Assembly: GCA_016937575.1 (NCBI GenBank)
Contig: JAFHKN010000002.1
Span: 496,001-560,000 of the forward strand
Origin: Roseomonas aeriglobus
Lineage (GTDB): Bacteria; Pseudomonadota; Alphaproteobacteria; Sphingomonadales; Sphingomonadaceae
Direction of reading: 5' to 3'
Length of the DNA stretch: 64,000 nucleotides
Numbering within the stretch: the stretch's first letter is position 1; each line of letters begins with the position of its first letter. Of the stretch, positions 1 through 8,577 are shown in pieces. The translations under genes were made by a program, and so were the position numbers. The notes beneath the pieces were generated by a model. That model made no database searches and was not told the origin of the DNA. It saw only the letters and a list, made by a program, of their open reading frames with translations.

Positions 1-40
1 CGATACGGATATGTCGGGTATTCGAAGGTTGAGAGATTGG

Positions 41-130
41 CGTTCCCCGGCGAAGGCCGGCCCAGGTGCGAGCGGTCGCCGATTAGTTCAAACAGGTGGC
101 AACGGGACCCCGGCCTTCGCCGGGGACGCC
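41..130. repeat. Intergenic palindromic repeat, family B copy 1
   Basis: About 90 bp whose two ends are inverted copies of a CCCCGGCGAAGGCCGG-like arm (near 45-61 and 106-125). The unique middle is partly shared with the copy at 20062-20152: the CCAG next to the left arm, a CGGtCGCcGAT-like stretch, and GCAAC just before GGACCCCGGCC. It lies downstream of the M28 peptidase gene. The form resembles REP/BIME-type elements and no protein is encoded. Confidence 0.6.
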
Positions 131-158
131 AGTGACATCATGCGCCGCTGGCCGAACC

Positions 159-1457
159 TTACCGCCGCGGCGCGCGACCGGCGAAGGTGACCAGGCTCTC
201 CGCCCCGTCCGCGCCGACCGCGGCGACTCCGACGAAGTGATCGTCGACCGGCACCTCCTTCAACACCGTCGTCGTCGCGCCCGTCACCGTCCGCGCGTCC
301 TGCCACGTCTGCGCGTCGTTGCGTCGCCACACGACCTTGTACGCCGTGGCACCCGGCACCGGCGCCCAGCTGACCGTCGTATCGCGCGACAGCGCACCGG
401 CGATCGTCACGCCCATCGGCGCCGCCGGCGCGGCGGCGAGCTGGCCGAGCGCGGAGATGTTCACCGCAGCGACCTTCGCCAGATAGTCGAAGTCCATCGC
501 TTCGGGCAGATCGCCGTACTCGCGGCCGTTTTCGGTGCGGACGTTCTGGTGCTGGCGATCCCAGTTCTCGCCGCCTGACGTGAATCGCACCGCCGGATAG
601 CCGAGCGCCAGGAACGGTTCGTGATCCCCGCCACGACCGAAGCGGTCCGGGCGGCGGTCGACGAAGACGTCGAACTTGCCCGGCAGGGCGTCGGCGACCT
701 TGTCTATGTATTTCGCGAGCGCGCGGCTGGGGCCGTCGTCCTCGCTGCCGTCCATCCGCCGCGTCATCTGGTCGACCAGGCTGTCGGCGGCGCGCACGCC
801 TTCGGAGAAGACGCGGACGCGGTCGCCGGTCCTCACGCCGCCCTGGCTGATCGCATTGCCGACGATGTCGTTGTTCAGCATCGCGCTGACCTGCCACCCG
901 CGCGCCTTGACCGTATCGGCGAGCAGCGTCGCGCCCCACAGGCCCTGTTCCTCGCCCGAGAACACGGCATAGATGATCGTCGCGGCGAACTTTTTCTTCG
1001 ACAGGATGCGCGCCGCCTCCAGCACCACCGCCACGCCCGAGGCGTCGTCGTTGGCGCCCGGCGCGTCGGAGGTGAAGTCCATCACGTCGCTCGGCATCGA
1101 ATCGATGTGCCCGCCGATGATGACGACGCGGTTCGGGTCGGTGCCTGGCTGGATCCCCAGCACATCCTCGATGATGACGCCATTCGGCGCGCGCGGGCCG
1201 GTGAAGCGCCGCGACAGCCGCTCGACCGTCAGGCAGCCGTTGCAGCCGGCGGCGATCTTTCGAAACTCGGCCGCGGCCCAATCGCGTGCCGCGCCGATCC
1301 CGCGCTTCGGATCGGTCGTCGACGACAGCGAATGCCGCGTCCCGAAACCGGCAAGCGTGCGCACCGTCGCCTCCAGCCGGCCGGGGGAGGGGCGGTCCTG
1401 CGCGACGGCAGGTAACGGAGCGAGAACGGCGGCGAGCGCGAGCATGTGACGGATCAT
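159..1457 (-). CDS. Secreted M28-family metallopeptidase (aminopeptidase-like) with C-terminal FnIII-like domain
   Basis: The 432-aa protein begins with a Sec-type signal peptide (residues 1-20, ending AVAQ). The two-zinc M28 core shows GGHIDS (His117, Asp119), GANDDASG (bridging Asp near 137), FSGEEQG (Glu169/Glu170) and NNDIVG (Asp197). Residues about 340-430 look like a fibronectin type III module, a common C-terminal addition in secreted peptidases. It probably trims peptides in the periplasm or outside the cell. It stands alone, divergent from the DUF2236 gene. The family call is firm; the substrate is unknown. Confidence 0.87.
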   Translation of the reverse strand: MIRHMLALAAVLAPLPAVAQDRPSPGRLEATVRTLAGFGTRHSLSSTTDPKRGIGAARDWAAAEFRKIAAGCNGCLTVERLSRRFTGPRAPNGVIIEDVLGIQPGTDPNRVVIIGGHIDSMPSDVMDFTSDAPGANDDASGVAVVLEAARILSKKKFAATIIYAVFSGEEQGLWGATLLADTVKARGWQVSAMLNNDIVGNAISQGGVRTGDRVRVFSEGVRAADSLVDQMTRRMDGSEDDGPSRALAKYIDKVADALPGKFDVFVDRRPDRFGRGGDHEPFLALGYPAVRFTSGGENWDRQHQNVRTENGREYGDLPEAMDFDYLAKVAAVNISALGQLAAAPAAPMGVTIAGALSRDTTVSWAPVPGATAYKVVWRRNDAQTWQDARTVTGATTTVLKEVPVDDHFVGVAAVGADGAESLVTFAGRAPRR

Positions 1458-1627
1458 GGGCCAGGGTTGTTGCCGAGTTTGCGTTGCGGCTCAAGGGGAT
1501 GCGGCGAGCGGGGACGGCCGCGTCCTCTGTGCGCGCGCGACGGGGGGGGCGCGCGACGCCAGCGGGGCTCGCAGAGTCCGTGCCCAGCGACCATATCCCA
1601 ATCCCCATCCCCAAGCGTTGGTCCAGG

Positions 1628-2473
1628 ATGCCCCTGCCTACCGCCCTCGCCAAAGCCCTGAAGTCCCGCATCGTCGGCGAGGTTCGCGGCGCCATCAACG
1701 GCACGCCGGCGCCCCCGACGCCGATCAACCCACGAAACCTGCCCGGCTATTTCCCCGAAGGCAGCGTCATCCGTCGCGTCCATGGCGATCCGACCGCAAT
1801 GCTGATCGGCGGAGTCACCGCCCTGCTACTCCAGATGCTTCATCCGAAGGTACTGGCGGGAGTGTGGGATCACTCCAACTTCCGCGCCGACATGCGGGGT
1901 CGCCTGCACCGGACCGCGCGGTTCATCGCCGTGACGACCTATGGCGCGCGCGAGGATGCCGATGCGATCGTCGCCCGGGTGAACCAGATCCACCGCGTGG
2001 TCGCAGGCACGCTGCCGGACGGTACGCCGTATCGCGCCGACGATCCGCACCTGCTCGCCTGGGTGCATGTCAGCGAAAGCCTTGCCTTTCTCGCCGCCTG
2101 GCAACGCTATGGTCGCACGCCACTGACCGCCGAGGAGCAGGACGTCTATTTCGCCGAATTCGCGGTGCTGGCCGAACGGCTCGGCACCGATCCCGTCCCG
2201 CGCAGCCGCGTAGAGGCCGAGGCGCTCGTGGCTGCCATGCGCCCCGAGCTGCGCGTCGATCACCGCACGCGCGAGGTTGCCCGTTTCGTGCTCGACCAAC
2301 CCGCCCCCAGCCGCGCGGCGGCGCCGGTCCAGGCGCTGACCTTTCAGGCCGCGGTCGACCTGTTGCCGCCCTGGGCGCAAGCGATGCACGGCGTCGGCGT
2401 GGGGGCGAAGGCGCCGCTCATCCGCACCGGTGCGCGCACCGTGGCCGGTGCCGTGCGCTGGGCGTTCGGTTAG
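1628..2473 (+). CDS. Oxygenase MpaB family protein (DUF2236)
   Basis: A 281-aa protein starting at an ATG; the frame stays open far upstream, but that part is arginine-rich and reads like an antisense shadow. The N-terminal GYFPEGSVIRRVHGDPTAMLIGG stretch, the LLLQMLHPKVLAGVWDHSNF segment and the later HRTARF/VHVSESL blocks fit the DUF2236 (MpaB/latex-clearing-protein-related) family, which are proposed haem-dependent oxygenases. The conserved histidines near residues 76, 82 and 98 would be candidate ligands by family analogy. No partner gene lies nearby, so the physiological substrate cannot be named. Confidence 0.75.
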   Translation: MPLPTALAKALKSRIVGEVRGAINGTPAPPTPINPRNLPGYFPEGSVIRRVHGDPTAMLIGGVTALLLQMLHPKVLAGVWDHSNFRADMRGRLHRTARFIAVTTYGAREDADAIVARVNQIHRVVAGTLPDGTPYRADDPHLLAWVHVSESLAFLAAWQRYGRTPLTAEEQDVYFAEFAVLAERLGTDPVPRSRVEAEALVAAMRPELRVDHRTREVARFVLDQPAPSRAAAPVQALTFQAAVDLLPPWAQAMHGVGVGAKAPLIRTGARTVAGAVRWAFG

Positions 2474-2707
2474 TCGATGGCGGATGTGCGCATGCCGTTT
2501 CCGCCGCCCTCGACTATTCTGTATCCGCAGTGGCGTAATGAGGATCGGGCACGACAGGTACTGCCGCCGTCCTGGTTGGGTCGGGGTCTTCGCACACCGG
2601 CGGCATCGACGCAGCTGACAGTCGGGCGTCACGCATTCATTGAAAAACGCGGGATCGGCGTTGCTTGCAAGCGGCTGATCTTGCGCGTCGCTACCTGACG
2701 CCAGGCT

Positions 2708-3736
2708 TCACTCCCGCGGCGCTGCGACGCTCGCGCGGCGGATCAGCGTCGACAGGAACAGCGAAGGTTCCTCCGCCTCGTCCTCGCCCTCGATCGTTCC
2801 GGCGAGCAACTTCGATGCGGCGGCGCGCGCCATCGGGATGATCGGCCAGCGCACCGTGGTCAGCGGCGGCCACATGTGCGTCGCGGTGGCGGTGTCGTCG
2901 AAGCCGACGATCGACAGGTCCTCCGGCACCGACAGGCCGCGTTGCCGGGCCGCCTGGACGACCCCTGCGGCCATTTCGTCGTTCGAACTGACGATCGCGG
3001 TCGGGCGCGGGCTGGCATCGAGCAGCCGGTCACCCGCGGCCACCCCGCTTTCGAAGCGATAGGTGCCTTCGACGATCAGGCTGCGCGGCACCTTCAGCCC
3101 CGCCTCCTCCATCGCCATTTCGAAGCCGGCGCGGCGCTCGGCGGCGGAGCGGAAGCCGTGCGGGCCCTGGACCAGTCCGATGCGGCGGTGCCCAGCCTCG
3201 ATCAGGTGGCGCGTCGCGGCGGCCACCGCCTCGCGGTCGTTGGAGGCGACGGCGTGATCGTCGTCGTCCAGCTTGGCCGAACCCATCCGGACATAGCGCG
3301 CGCCCGCCTCCCGGCATACGCGGGCCAGCGCGTCGTTCTCGCTGATCGGCGGCAGCAGCATCACCCCGAACAGGCGCTGGCGCTCCAGAAAGCCGCGAAT
3401 ATCCTCCAGCATCGTCGGCGATCCGCGGTCGACGGGCCGCACGACCAGCGCGAAATCGGTGTCACGAATCGCTTCCAATATGCCTTGCTGCACGCCCAGC
3501 ACCATCTGCGCATTGGGATTGTCGTGAATCAGGCCGATCAGGAAATTGCGCCGCAACGCCAGCGCGCGAGCCTGGGGGTTGGGGACGTAACCCAGTTCCT
3601 CGATGACCTTTTCGACCTTGGCCCGCGTCTCGTCGTTCAGCAGCGACGATCGGTTGATGACCCGGCTGACGGTCTTTTTGGAAACGCCCGCGATCCGCGC
3701 GACGTCGTTGATCGTGGCCTTGCCCTCGCTCTTCAT
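2708..3736 (-). CDS. LacI-family transcriptional regulator
   Basis: A 342-aa protein. The N-terminal helix-turn-helix TINDVARIAGVSKKTVSRVI (about residues 8-28) and the hinge GYVPNPQARAL are classic LacI/GalR, followed by a periplasmic-binding-like effector domain (FLIGLIHDNPNAQMVLGVQ, DLSIVGFDDTA). The start at 3736 puts the HTH at the N-terminus; an upstream extension to 3820 is possible but unlike the family. It is divergent from the hydratase/MFS unit at 3850, so it most likely represses that unit and is released by a sugar-acid ligand. That role is inferred from position. Confidence 0.9.
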   Translation of the reverse strand: MKSEGKATINDVARIAGVSKKTVSRVINRSSLLNDETRAKVEKVIEELGYVPNPQARALALRRNFLIGLIHDNPNAQMVLGVQQGILEAIRDTDFALVVRPVDRGSPTMLEDIRGFLERQRLFGVMLLPPISENDALARVCREAGARYVRMGSAKLDDDDHAVASNDREAVAAATRHLIEAGHRRIGLVQGPHGFRSAAERRAGFEMAMEEAGLKVPRSLIVEGTYRFESGVAAGDRLLDASPRPTAIVSSNDEMAAGVVQAARQRGLSVPEDLSIVGFDDTATATHMWPPLTTVRWPIIPMARAAASKLLAGTIEGEDEAEEPSLFLSTLIRRASVAAPRE

Positions 3737-3790
3737 AGCGCATGGTGTAGCGAGCCCGGGGACCGAGCGGAAGCGTTTCGGCCCTTGTCG

Positions 3791-3806
3791 TTGACACCGG
3801 TTTCCC
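3791..3806. promoter_or_regulatory. Candidate LacI operator / -35 element
   Basis: In the 113-bp divergent region between the LacI gene and the hydratase gene, the sequence TTGACACCGGTTTCCC overlaps a TTGACA -35-like hexamer. Its CCGG core with flanking half-sites resembles operators of LacI-family proteins. A matching -10 is not clear. Evidence is position and motif shape only. Confidence 0.35.
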
Positions 3807-3849
3807 TTAAGCCGGGTCAAAGCACGAAAGTTTTGGTGAGGGGGTTCGC

Positions 3850-4650
3850 TTGGCAGACACCGGTTTCAGCGCGGCCGAGGATATCGCGCGGGCGTTCGTC
3901 GGTGCGCGCCGCGAGGGGCGGGCGATGACTGTCTATCCCGGCCCGGCTCCCGAGACGCTTGGCCAAGCCTATGAAGTGCAGGACGCCGCTTTGCGCCAGG
4001 ACGGCCGCACGGTCGGGGGGTGGAAGCTGGGCAAGATCAACCCGCCGCATTCGGATCGCCTGGGCGCGAACCGGCTCGCAGGGCCGATCTTCACCGACCA
4101 GATCGTGACCGCGACAGACGGCGCGTCGGTCGACATGCGCATCTTCCGCGACGGCTTCGGCGCGGCGGAGGCGGAATATCTGCTGCGTATCGGCACGGCG
4201 CCGGACCCCCGGAAGTCGGACTATACCATCGAAACCGCGCTGCCGCTGATCGATGCCGTCCATGCCGGGATCGAAGTTGCCTCCTCGCCCTATCCCGGCA
4301 TCAACGCCGACGGGCCGCCGGTGACGGTATCCGATTACGGTAATAACAACGGGCTGGTGATCGGCGACGCGATCCAGGGCTGGCAGGACGGCGATGTCAA
4401 CGCCTGGCGCGTCGAGCTGCTGATCAACGGCGACGTCATCGGCAGCGCGCGCGCCGCCGACATGCTCGACGGCCCGTTCGGCGCCGCCGCCTTCCTGTTC
4501 AACCTTGCTGCCCGCCGCGGTATCGCGCTGCAGGCCGGCCAGTGGATTTCCAGCGGCGCCGTCACCGGCGTGCATCCGGTCGAGATCGGCGATACCGTCG
4601 AGGCGAGGTTCGACGGGCGCTACCCCGTGCACTGCACGATCACCGGCTGA
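3850..4650 (+). CDS. 2-keto-4-pentenoate hydratase / FAH-superfamily protein
   Basis: A 266-aa protein beginning at a TTG codon preceded by GTGAGGGGG. It has the MhpD-type hydratase layout: an N-terminal helical part (AYEVQDAALRQDG, GWKLGKINP), then the metal-site region AAEAEYLLRIG and AVHAGIEVASS, whose acidic residues would hold the divalent metal. The family adds water to, or cleaves, 2-oxo acids. Placed between a LacI regulator and a hexuronate-type transporter, a role in sugar-acid (2-keto-3-deoxy acid) breakdown is more likely than aromatic meta-cleavage. That assignment is inference. Confidence 0.82.
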   Translation: MADTGFSAAEDIARAFVGARREGRAMTVYPGPAPETLGQAYEVQDAALRQDGRTVGGWKLGKINPPHSDRLGANRLAGPIFTDQIVTATDGASVDMRIFRDGFGAAEAEYLLRIGTAPDPRKSDYTIETALPLIDAVHAGIEVASSPYPGINADGPPVTVSDYGNNNGLVIGDAIQGWQDGDVNAWRVELLINGDVIGSARAADMLDGPFGAAAFLFNLAARRGIALQAGQWISSGAVTGVHPVEIGDTVEARFDGRYPVHCTITG

Positions 4651-4691
4651 GATAGAACGGGCACAAGCCCGACGACGAGAGGGTTCATCAG

Positions 4692-5978
4692 ATGGCAACC
4701 GACGCAAGCATTCCTCAGGCCGCGACGGAACGCGTCGGCCGCTATCGCTGGGTCATCGTCGCGATGTTGTTCGCGGCGACGGCGATTAACTATGTCGATC
4801 GCCAGATGATCGGCGTGCTGAAGCCCACGCTGAAGGGCGAGTTCGGCTGGAGCGAAAGCGACTTCGCCGCGATCGTCTTCTGGTTCCAGGTCGCCTATGC
4901 GATCGGCTACATCGGCTTCGGCAAGATCGTCGACGCGGTCGGTGCGCGTGCGGGCTATACGATCGCGATCATCATCTGGACGATCAGCCACATGGCGCAC
5001 GGCCTGGCGACGTCGATCACGACCTTCGCCATGGCGCGTTTCGGTCTGGGCATCGGTGAATCGGGGAATTTTCCCGCCGGCATCAAGGCGGTGACCGACT
5101 GGTTCCCGCAGAAGGAACGCGCCTACGCGATTGGCCTGTTCAACGCGGGCGCCAACGTCGGCGCCATCATCACGCCGTTGCTCGTGCCGTGGCTGGTGCT
5201 GATGTTCGACTGGCGCGTCGCATTCTACGTCACGGGCATCTTCGGCATCGTCTGGCTGATCATATGGTGGGCGATCTATCGCCACCCGAGCGAACACCCG
5301 CGCGTGTCCACGCCCGAACTCGAATATATCCAGCAGGACCCGGTCGATCCGGTCACCCCGCTGACCTGGGGTCAGGTGCTGCGCGTCAAGGAAACCTGGG
5401 CGTTCGCGCTCGGCAAATTCTTCATCGACCCGATCTGGTGGTTCTTCCTTTTCTGGCTGCCAGGCTATCTGTTCGACCGGTACGACATGGATCTCAAGAC
5501 CTTCGGCCTGCCGCTGGCGGCGATCTACCTGATCTCCGACGTCGGCTCGATCGCTGGAGGCTGGCTGTCGTCGAAGCTGATCGCGGCGGGCAAGACGCCC
5601 AATTTTGCGCGCAAGGTGACGATGGCGATCTGCGCGACCTGCGTGCTGCCGATCTTCTTCGCGCAGGAAATCTCCAGCGTCTGGGGCGCGGTGCTGGTCA
5701 TCGGCCTGGCAACTGCGGCGCACCAGGCTTTCTCGGCCAATCTCTATGCCCTGCCGTCCGACATGTTCCCGCGCGGCGCCGTCGGGTCGGTCGTCGGCAT
5801 CGGGGGCACCGTCGGCGCAATCGGCGGCATGGGGATGGCGCTGTTCACCGGCTATATCCTCGATGCGACGAACAACAATTACAGCGTGCTCTTTGCCATC
5901 GCCGGGAGTGCCTATTTCGTGGCGCTGGCGGCGGTGCATCTGCTGAGCCCGCGACTGGCACGAGTCGAGGTGCGCTGA
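4692..5978 (+). CDS. MFS transporter, hexuronate/ACS (ExuT-like) family
   Basis: A 428-aa major-facilitator protein with about 12 membrane segments. The N-terminal INYVDRQMIGVLKPTLKGEFGW block, the GIGESGNFPAGIKAVTDWFP motif and GLFNAGANVGAIITPLLVPW are typical of the anion:cation symporter group that includes ExuT (hexuronates) and galactonate carriers. It starts 41 bp after the hydratase stop and is followed by a strong hairpin, so the two genes form one unit opposite the LacI gene. Uptake of a sugar acid by proton symport is the likely job; the exact substrate is not readable. Confidence 0.86.
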   Translation: MATDASIPQAATERVGRYRWVIVAMLFAATAINYVDRQMIGVLKPTLKGEFGWSESDFAAIVFWFQVAYAIGYIGFGKIVDAVGARAGYTIAIIIWTISHMAHGLATSITTFAMARFGLGIGESGNFPAGIKAVTDWFPQKERAYAIGLFNAGANVGAIITPLLVPWLVLMFDWRVAFYVTGIFGIVWLIIWWAIYRHPSEHPRVSTPELEYIQQDPVDPVTPLTWGQVLRVKETWAFALGKFFIDPIWWFFLFWLPGYLFDRYDMDLKTFGLPLAAIYLISDVGSIAGGWLSSKLIAAGKTPNFARKVTMAICATCVLPIFFAQEISSVWGAVLVIGLATAAHQAFSANLYALPSDMFPRGAVGSVVGIGGTVGAIGGMGMALFTGYILDATNNNYSVLFAIAGSAYFVALAAVHLLSPRLARVEVR

Positions 5979-5981
5979 GCG

Positions 5982-6019
5982 GACGAGCCCCCGGGTGTGC
6001 GGACACCCGGGGGCTCGTC
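5982..6019 (+). terminator. Perfect 17-bp hairpin after the MFS gene
   Basis: The arm GACGAGCCCCCGGGTGT (5982-5998) and its exact complement (6003-6019) enclose a four-base GCGG loop, beginning 4 bp after the transporter stop. No T run follows, so it may act as a 3'-end stabiliser or as a weak or Rho-assisted terminator rather than a classic intrinsic one. Confidence 0.65.
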
Positions 6020-6208
6020 ACCGCGGGCGGCAGGTCCGGCAGGGGGGCGTTCGACTCCGACTGGGCTTGATAGCCTCGATCGTCAGTCCCGCCCGCGCGG
6101 GAATGGCGACGGTTGCGGCTCGGACATAACGCGCGTCGCCCTTGCCTGACCCCATCATGCCGCTATTGCCTGCAAGCGCCTGACCCGCAGGCGACAAGGG
6201 ACTGCACT

Positions 6209-6613
6209 ATGAAATGGGTCGCGGCGGAATATCACCGGTTCATCGAATGGATCGGCGACGGTACGGGCCTGCCCGACACCATCTTGCATATTCACGCGGG
6301 GATGGCCGTGTTGATGGTCGCGCGGCTGGTGACCCGACGGTCCTTTGGCAGCTTTGTCCCCTTTGCCGCCGTCGTTCTTGCCGAAGGGGCGAACGAGGTG
6401 CTCGACCGCATCAACTTCGGGTCTTGGCGCTGGGACGATACGCTCAGCGATATCGGCAATACGCTGTTCTGGCCGCTGGTCATCAGTCTGGGGGTTCGAT
6501 TGCGCCCGTTGCTGCTACCCCCGGTAGAAGTCCCGATACCAGTCGACGAACCGGCCCAGGCCCTCGGCCAGCATGACGCGGGGACGATAGCCGGTGAGCG
6601 CGTGGAGCGCTGA
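6209..6613 (+). CDS. Small integral membrane protein, hypothetical
   Basis: A 134-aa protein with hydrophobic segments near residues 24-42 (IHAGMAVLMVARL), 46-62 (FGSFVPFAAVVLAEGANEVLD) and 83-98 (LFWPLVISLGVRLRPLLL). The middle ANEVLDRINFGSWRWDDTLSDIGNT looks like a conserved membrane-protein core. I know no function. Its last 99 bp overlap the end of the convergent epimerase gene, so the tail after LLLPPVEV may be poorly conserved. The ATG at 6209 has only a weak AAGGGA upstream. Confidence 0.6.
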   Translation: MKWVAAEYHRFIEWIGDGTGLPDTILHIHAGMAVLMVARLVTRRSFGSFVPFAAVVLAEGANEVLDRINFGSWRWDDTLSDIGNTLFWPLVISLGVRLRPLLLPPVEVPIPVDEPAQALGQHDAGTIAGERVER

Positions 6614-7498
6614 CACGTCGGCATAGGTCGCGGTGACGTCGCCTTTCTGCATCGGGCGCATGATCTTGTGCGCTGTGGCGCCCAGCGCGGACTCGAGCGT
6701 CTCGATCATTTCCATCAGCCCGACGGGATGGCTGTCCCCGATATTGAGGATGCGCGGACATTTGGGTTCGGGCGGATGGTCGAGCGCACCCAGGATGCCG
6801 TCGACGATGTCGTCGATGTAGGTGAAGTCGCGCGCCATCTTTCCCTCGCCGAACACCTCGATCGGTTGGCCCGCCAGGATCTTCTGGGTGAATCCGAAAT
6901 ACGCCATGTCGGGTCGGCCCCATGGCCCGTACACGGTGAAGAAGCGCAGCCCCGTCTGCGGAATCGCATACAGATGGGCGTAGGACGCACTCATCAGCTC
7001 GCAGGACCGTTTGGTCGCGGCATAGAGTGAAACGGGCGCATCGACCGCATCGGTCTCACAAAAGCCCTGACCATCCATCGGTCGGTCGCCATAAACCGAA
7101 CTGGAGGACGCATAGACGAGGTGCGCGAACCCGGGGGCGTGGCGGGCTGCTTCCAACACCGACAAATGGCCGTGCAGATTGGCGTGGCTGTAGGCGAAGG
7201 GATTGTCGAGACTGTAGCGGACGCCGGCTTGCGCCGCGAGATGAACGATGCGGGTGATCCCGTGGCCAGTCACCAGCGTGGCGAGGGCAGGGGCGTCGGC
7301 GATATCCATCCGGTGCATCGCAAAGCCATCGCGGGCGACCAGGGTCGCCGCGCGTGCTTCCTTCAGCGCAGGGTCGTAGTAGGGCACGAACGAATCGACC
7401 CCGATGACCTGCTCGCCACGGTCGAGCAGTCGATGGGAGACGGCGTGGCCAACGAAGCCGGCGGCGCCGGTGACGAGGATTGGGGTGAGGGAAGGCAT
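6515..7498 (-). CDS. NAD-dependent epimerase, UDP-glucuronate 4-epimerase-like
   Basis: A 327-aa extended short-chain dehydrogenase/reductase. The N-terminal GAAGFVG is the NAD-binding glycine motif; YASSSSVYGD supplies the Ser/Thr site and SLYAATKRSCE the YxxxK catalytic pair. The insert FVPYYDPALKEAR and FFTVYGPWGRPDMA are typical of UDP-glucuronate/galacturonate 4-epimerases that feed capsule or LPS sugars. The start at 7498 removes six residues and puts the Rossmann motif near the N-terminus. It has no sugar-gene neighbours on its strand. Confidence 0.85.
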   Translation of the reverse strand: MPSLTPILVTGAAGFVGHAVSHRLLDRGEQVIGVDSFVPYYDPALKEARAATLVARDGFAMHRMDIADAPALATLVTGHGITRIVHLAAQAGVRYSLDNPFAYSHANLHGHLSVLEAARHAPGFAHLVYASSSSVYGDRPMDGQGFCETDAVDAPVSLYAATKRSCELMSASYAHLYAIPQTGLRFFTVYGPWGRPDMAYFGFTQKILAGQPIEVFGEGKMARDFTYIDDIVDGILGALDHPPEPKCPRILNIGDSHPVGLMEMIETLESALGATAHKIMRPMQKGDVTATYADVSALHALTGYRPRVMLAEGLGRFVDWYRDFYRG

Positions 7499-7648
7499 CG
7501 CTGCCTCTGGTAGCACAACGGCCTTATCAGTCGATTGACGCCGTCACGCCTTGAAAAAGCGGAAACTGCCTGCTAGTGGGCCGCCACTTGCCGGCGCGGA
7601 CGCTGTTCGCGGCGCCGCTTATCTATCGATCCGGAGCTTTTGAGTTTT

Positions 7649-7855
7649 ATGCAGATCATCGTTCGCGATAACAACGTCGACCAGGCCCTCCGCGCGCTCA
7701 AGAAGAAGTTGCAGCGCGAGGGCGTCTATCGCGAAATGAAGCTGCGTCGCCACTACGAGAAGCCGTCGGAAAAGCGCGCTCGCGAGCGTGCGGCCGCGGT
7801 GCGTCGCGCTCGCAAGCTGGAGCGCAAGCGCGTGGAGCGCGACGGCGCCAAGTAA
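7649..7855 (+). CDS. rpsU: 30S ribosomal protein S21
   Basis: A 68-aa basic protein matching bS21: [20 protein letters not shown], then [20 protein letters not shown] and an Arg/Lys-rich tail. The ATG at 7649 is preferred to the TTG at 7640 because the GGAG at 7633-7636 is too close to the TTG. S21 binds the 30S platform near the 3' end of 16S rRNA and helps initiation. Confidence 0.95.
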   Translation: MQIIVRDNNVDQALRALKKKLQREGVYREMKLRRHYEKPSEKRARERAAAVRRARKLERKRVERDGAK

Positions 7856-7965
7856 GCCGTCGGCCGGGCGTGCGAGGCGGACGGCGAGTCCGCTTCGCAG
7901 CTCTCAACTTTCTCAACTTTCGCGGTCTGGCCGAGCGCCGGCCGCCTAGCAGCACTGGGCCCGCC

Positions 7966-8577
7966 ATGTCGGTCACCGCCGTTCCGATCCCGCCGGTCAA
8001 GCGCCGCTACATCACCTTCCTGATCCTCGGCCTGCTTCTGGCAGTCGTCGGTGCGGCCGCGCTCGCCTGGCAGGCGCCCACCGATTTCCTGACCGCAAAC
8101 GGGCGCAAGGCCGGGGTGGTCACCACCGCATCGGGCCTGCAGTACAAGGTGCTGAAGCCGGGGGCGGGCGCGAGGCCGACGGATACGGACGTCGCTCTGA
8201 TCAGCTACATCGGCAAGCTGCCTGACGGCACGGTCTTCGATCAGAGCCAGCAGCCGACACCGATGCCGGTCGCTGGCGTCGTTCCGGGCTTCTCCGAAGT
8301 GCTGAAGCTGATGCCGAAGGGCGCGAAGTATCAGGTCTGGATCAAGCCTGAACTGGGCTATGGCGCGCCGCGCCCGGCCGGTGCCCCGCCGCTCGACGGC
8401 AAGGCCGCAGAACTCGCCAAGCAAGTGCTGGAGTTCGAAGTCGACCTGCTCGATTTCCTCCCCGAATCGGTCGTGCGGCAGATGCAGATGCAGCAGATGC
8501 AGCAAATGCAGGGTGGCGCCGGCGGCATTCCGGGCGGGGCGGCACCGGGCACCGCGCCGGCTCAGCCGGTCCGCTGA
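7966..8577 (+). CDS. FKBP-type peptidyl-prolyl cis-trans isomerase, membrane-anchored (copy 1)
   Basis: A 203-aa protein: short N-terminus with KRRY, one membrane anchor (about residues 15-37, FLILGLLLAVVGAAALAW), then an FKBP domain (TTASGLQYKVLKPGAGARP, YIGKLPDGTVFDQS, VVPGFSEVLKLMPKGAKYQVW, LGYG). The C-terminus is rich in Gln-Met (QMQMQQMQQMQ) and Gly/Pro, probably flexible. It likely speeds prolyl isomerisation of periplasmic proteins. A paralogue follows directly, and the stop codon sits in a CTGA overlap with its likely start. Confidence 0.88.
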   Translation: MSVTAVPIPPVKRRYITFLILGLLLAVVGAAALAWQAPTDFLTANGRKAGVVTTASGLQYKVLKPGAGARPTDTDVALISYIGKLPDGTVFDQSQQPTPMPVAGVVPGFSEVLKLMPKGAKYQVWIKPELGYGAPRPAGAPPLDGKAAELAKQVLEFEVDLLDFLPESVVRQMQMQQMQQMQGGAGGIPGGAAPGTAPAQPVR

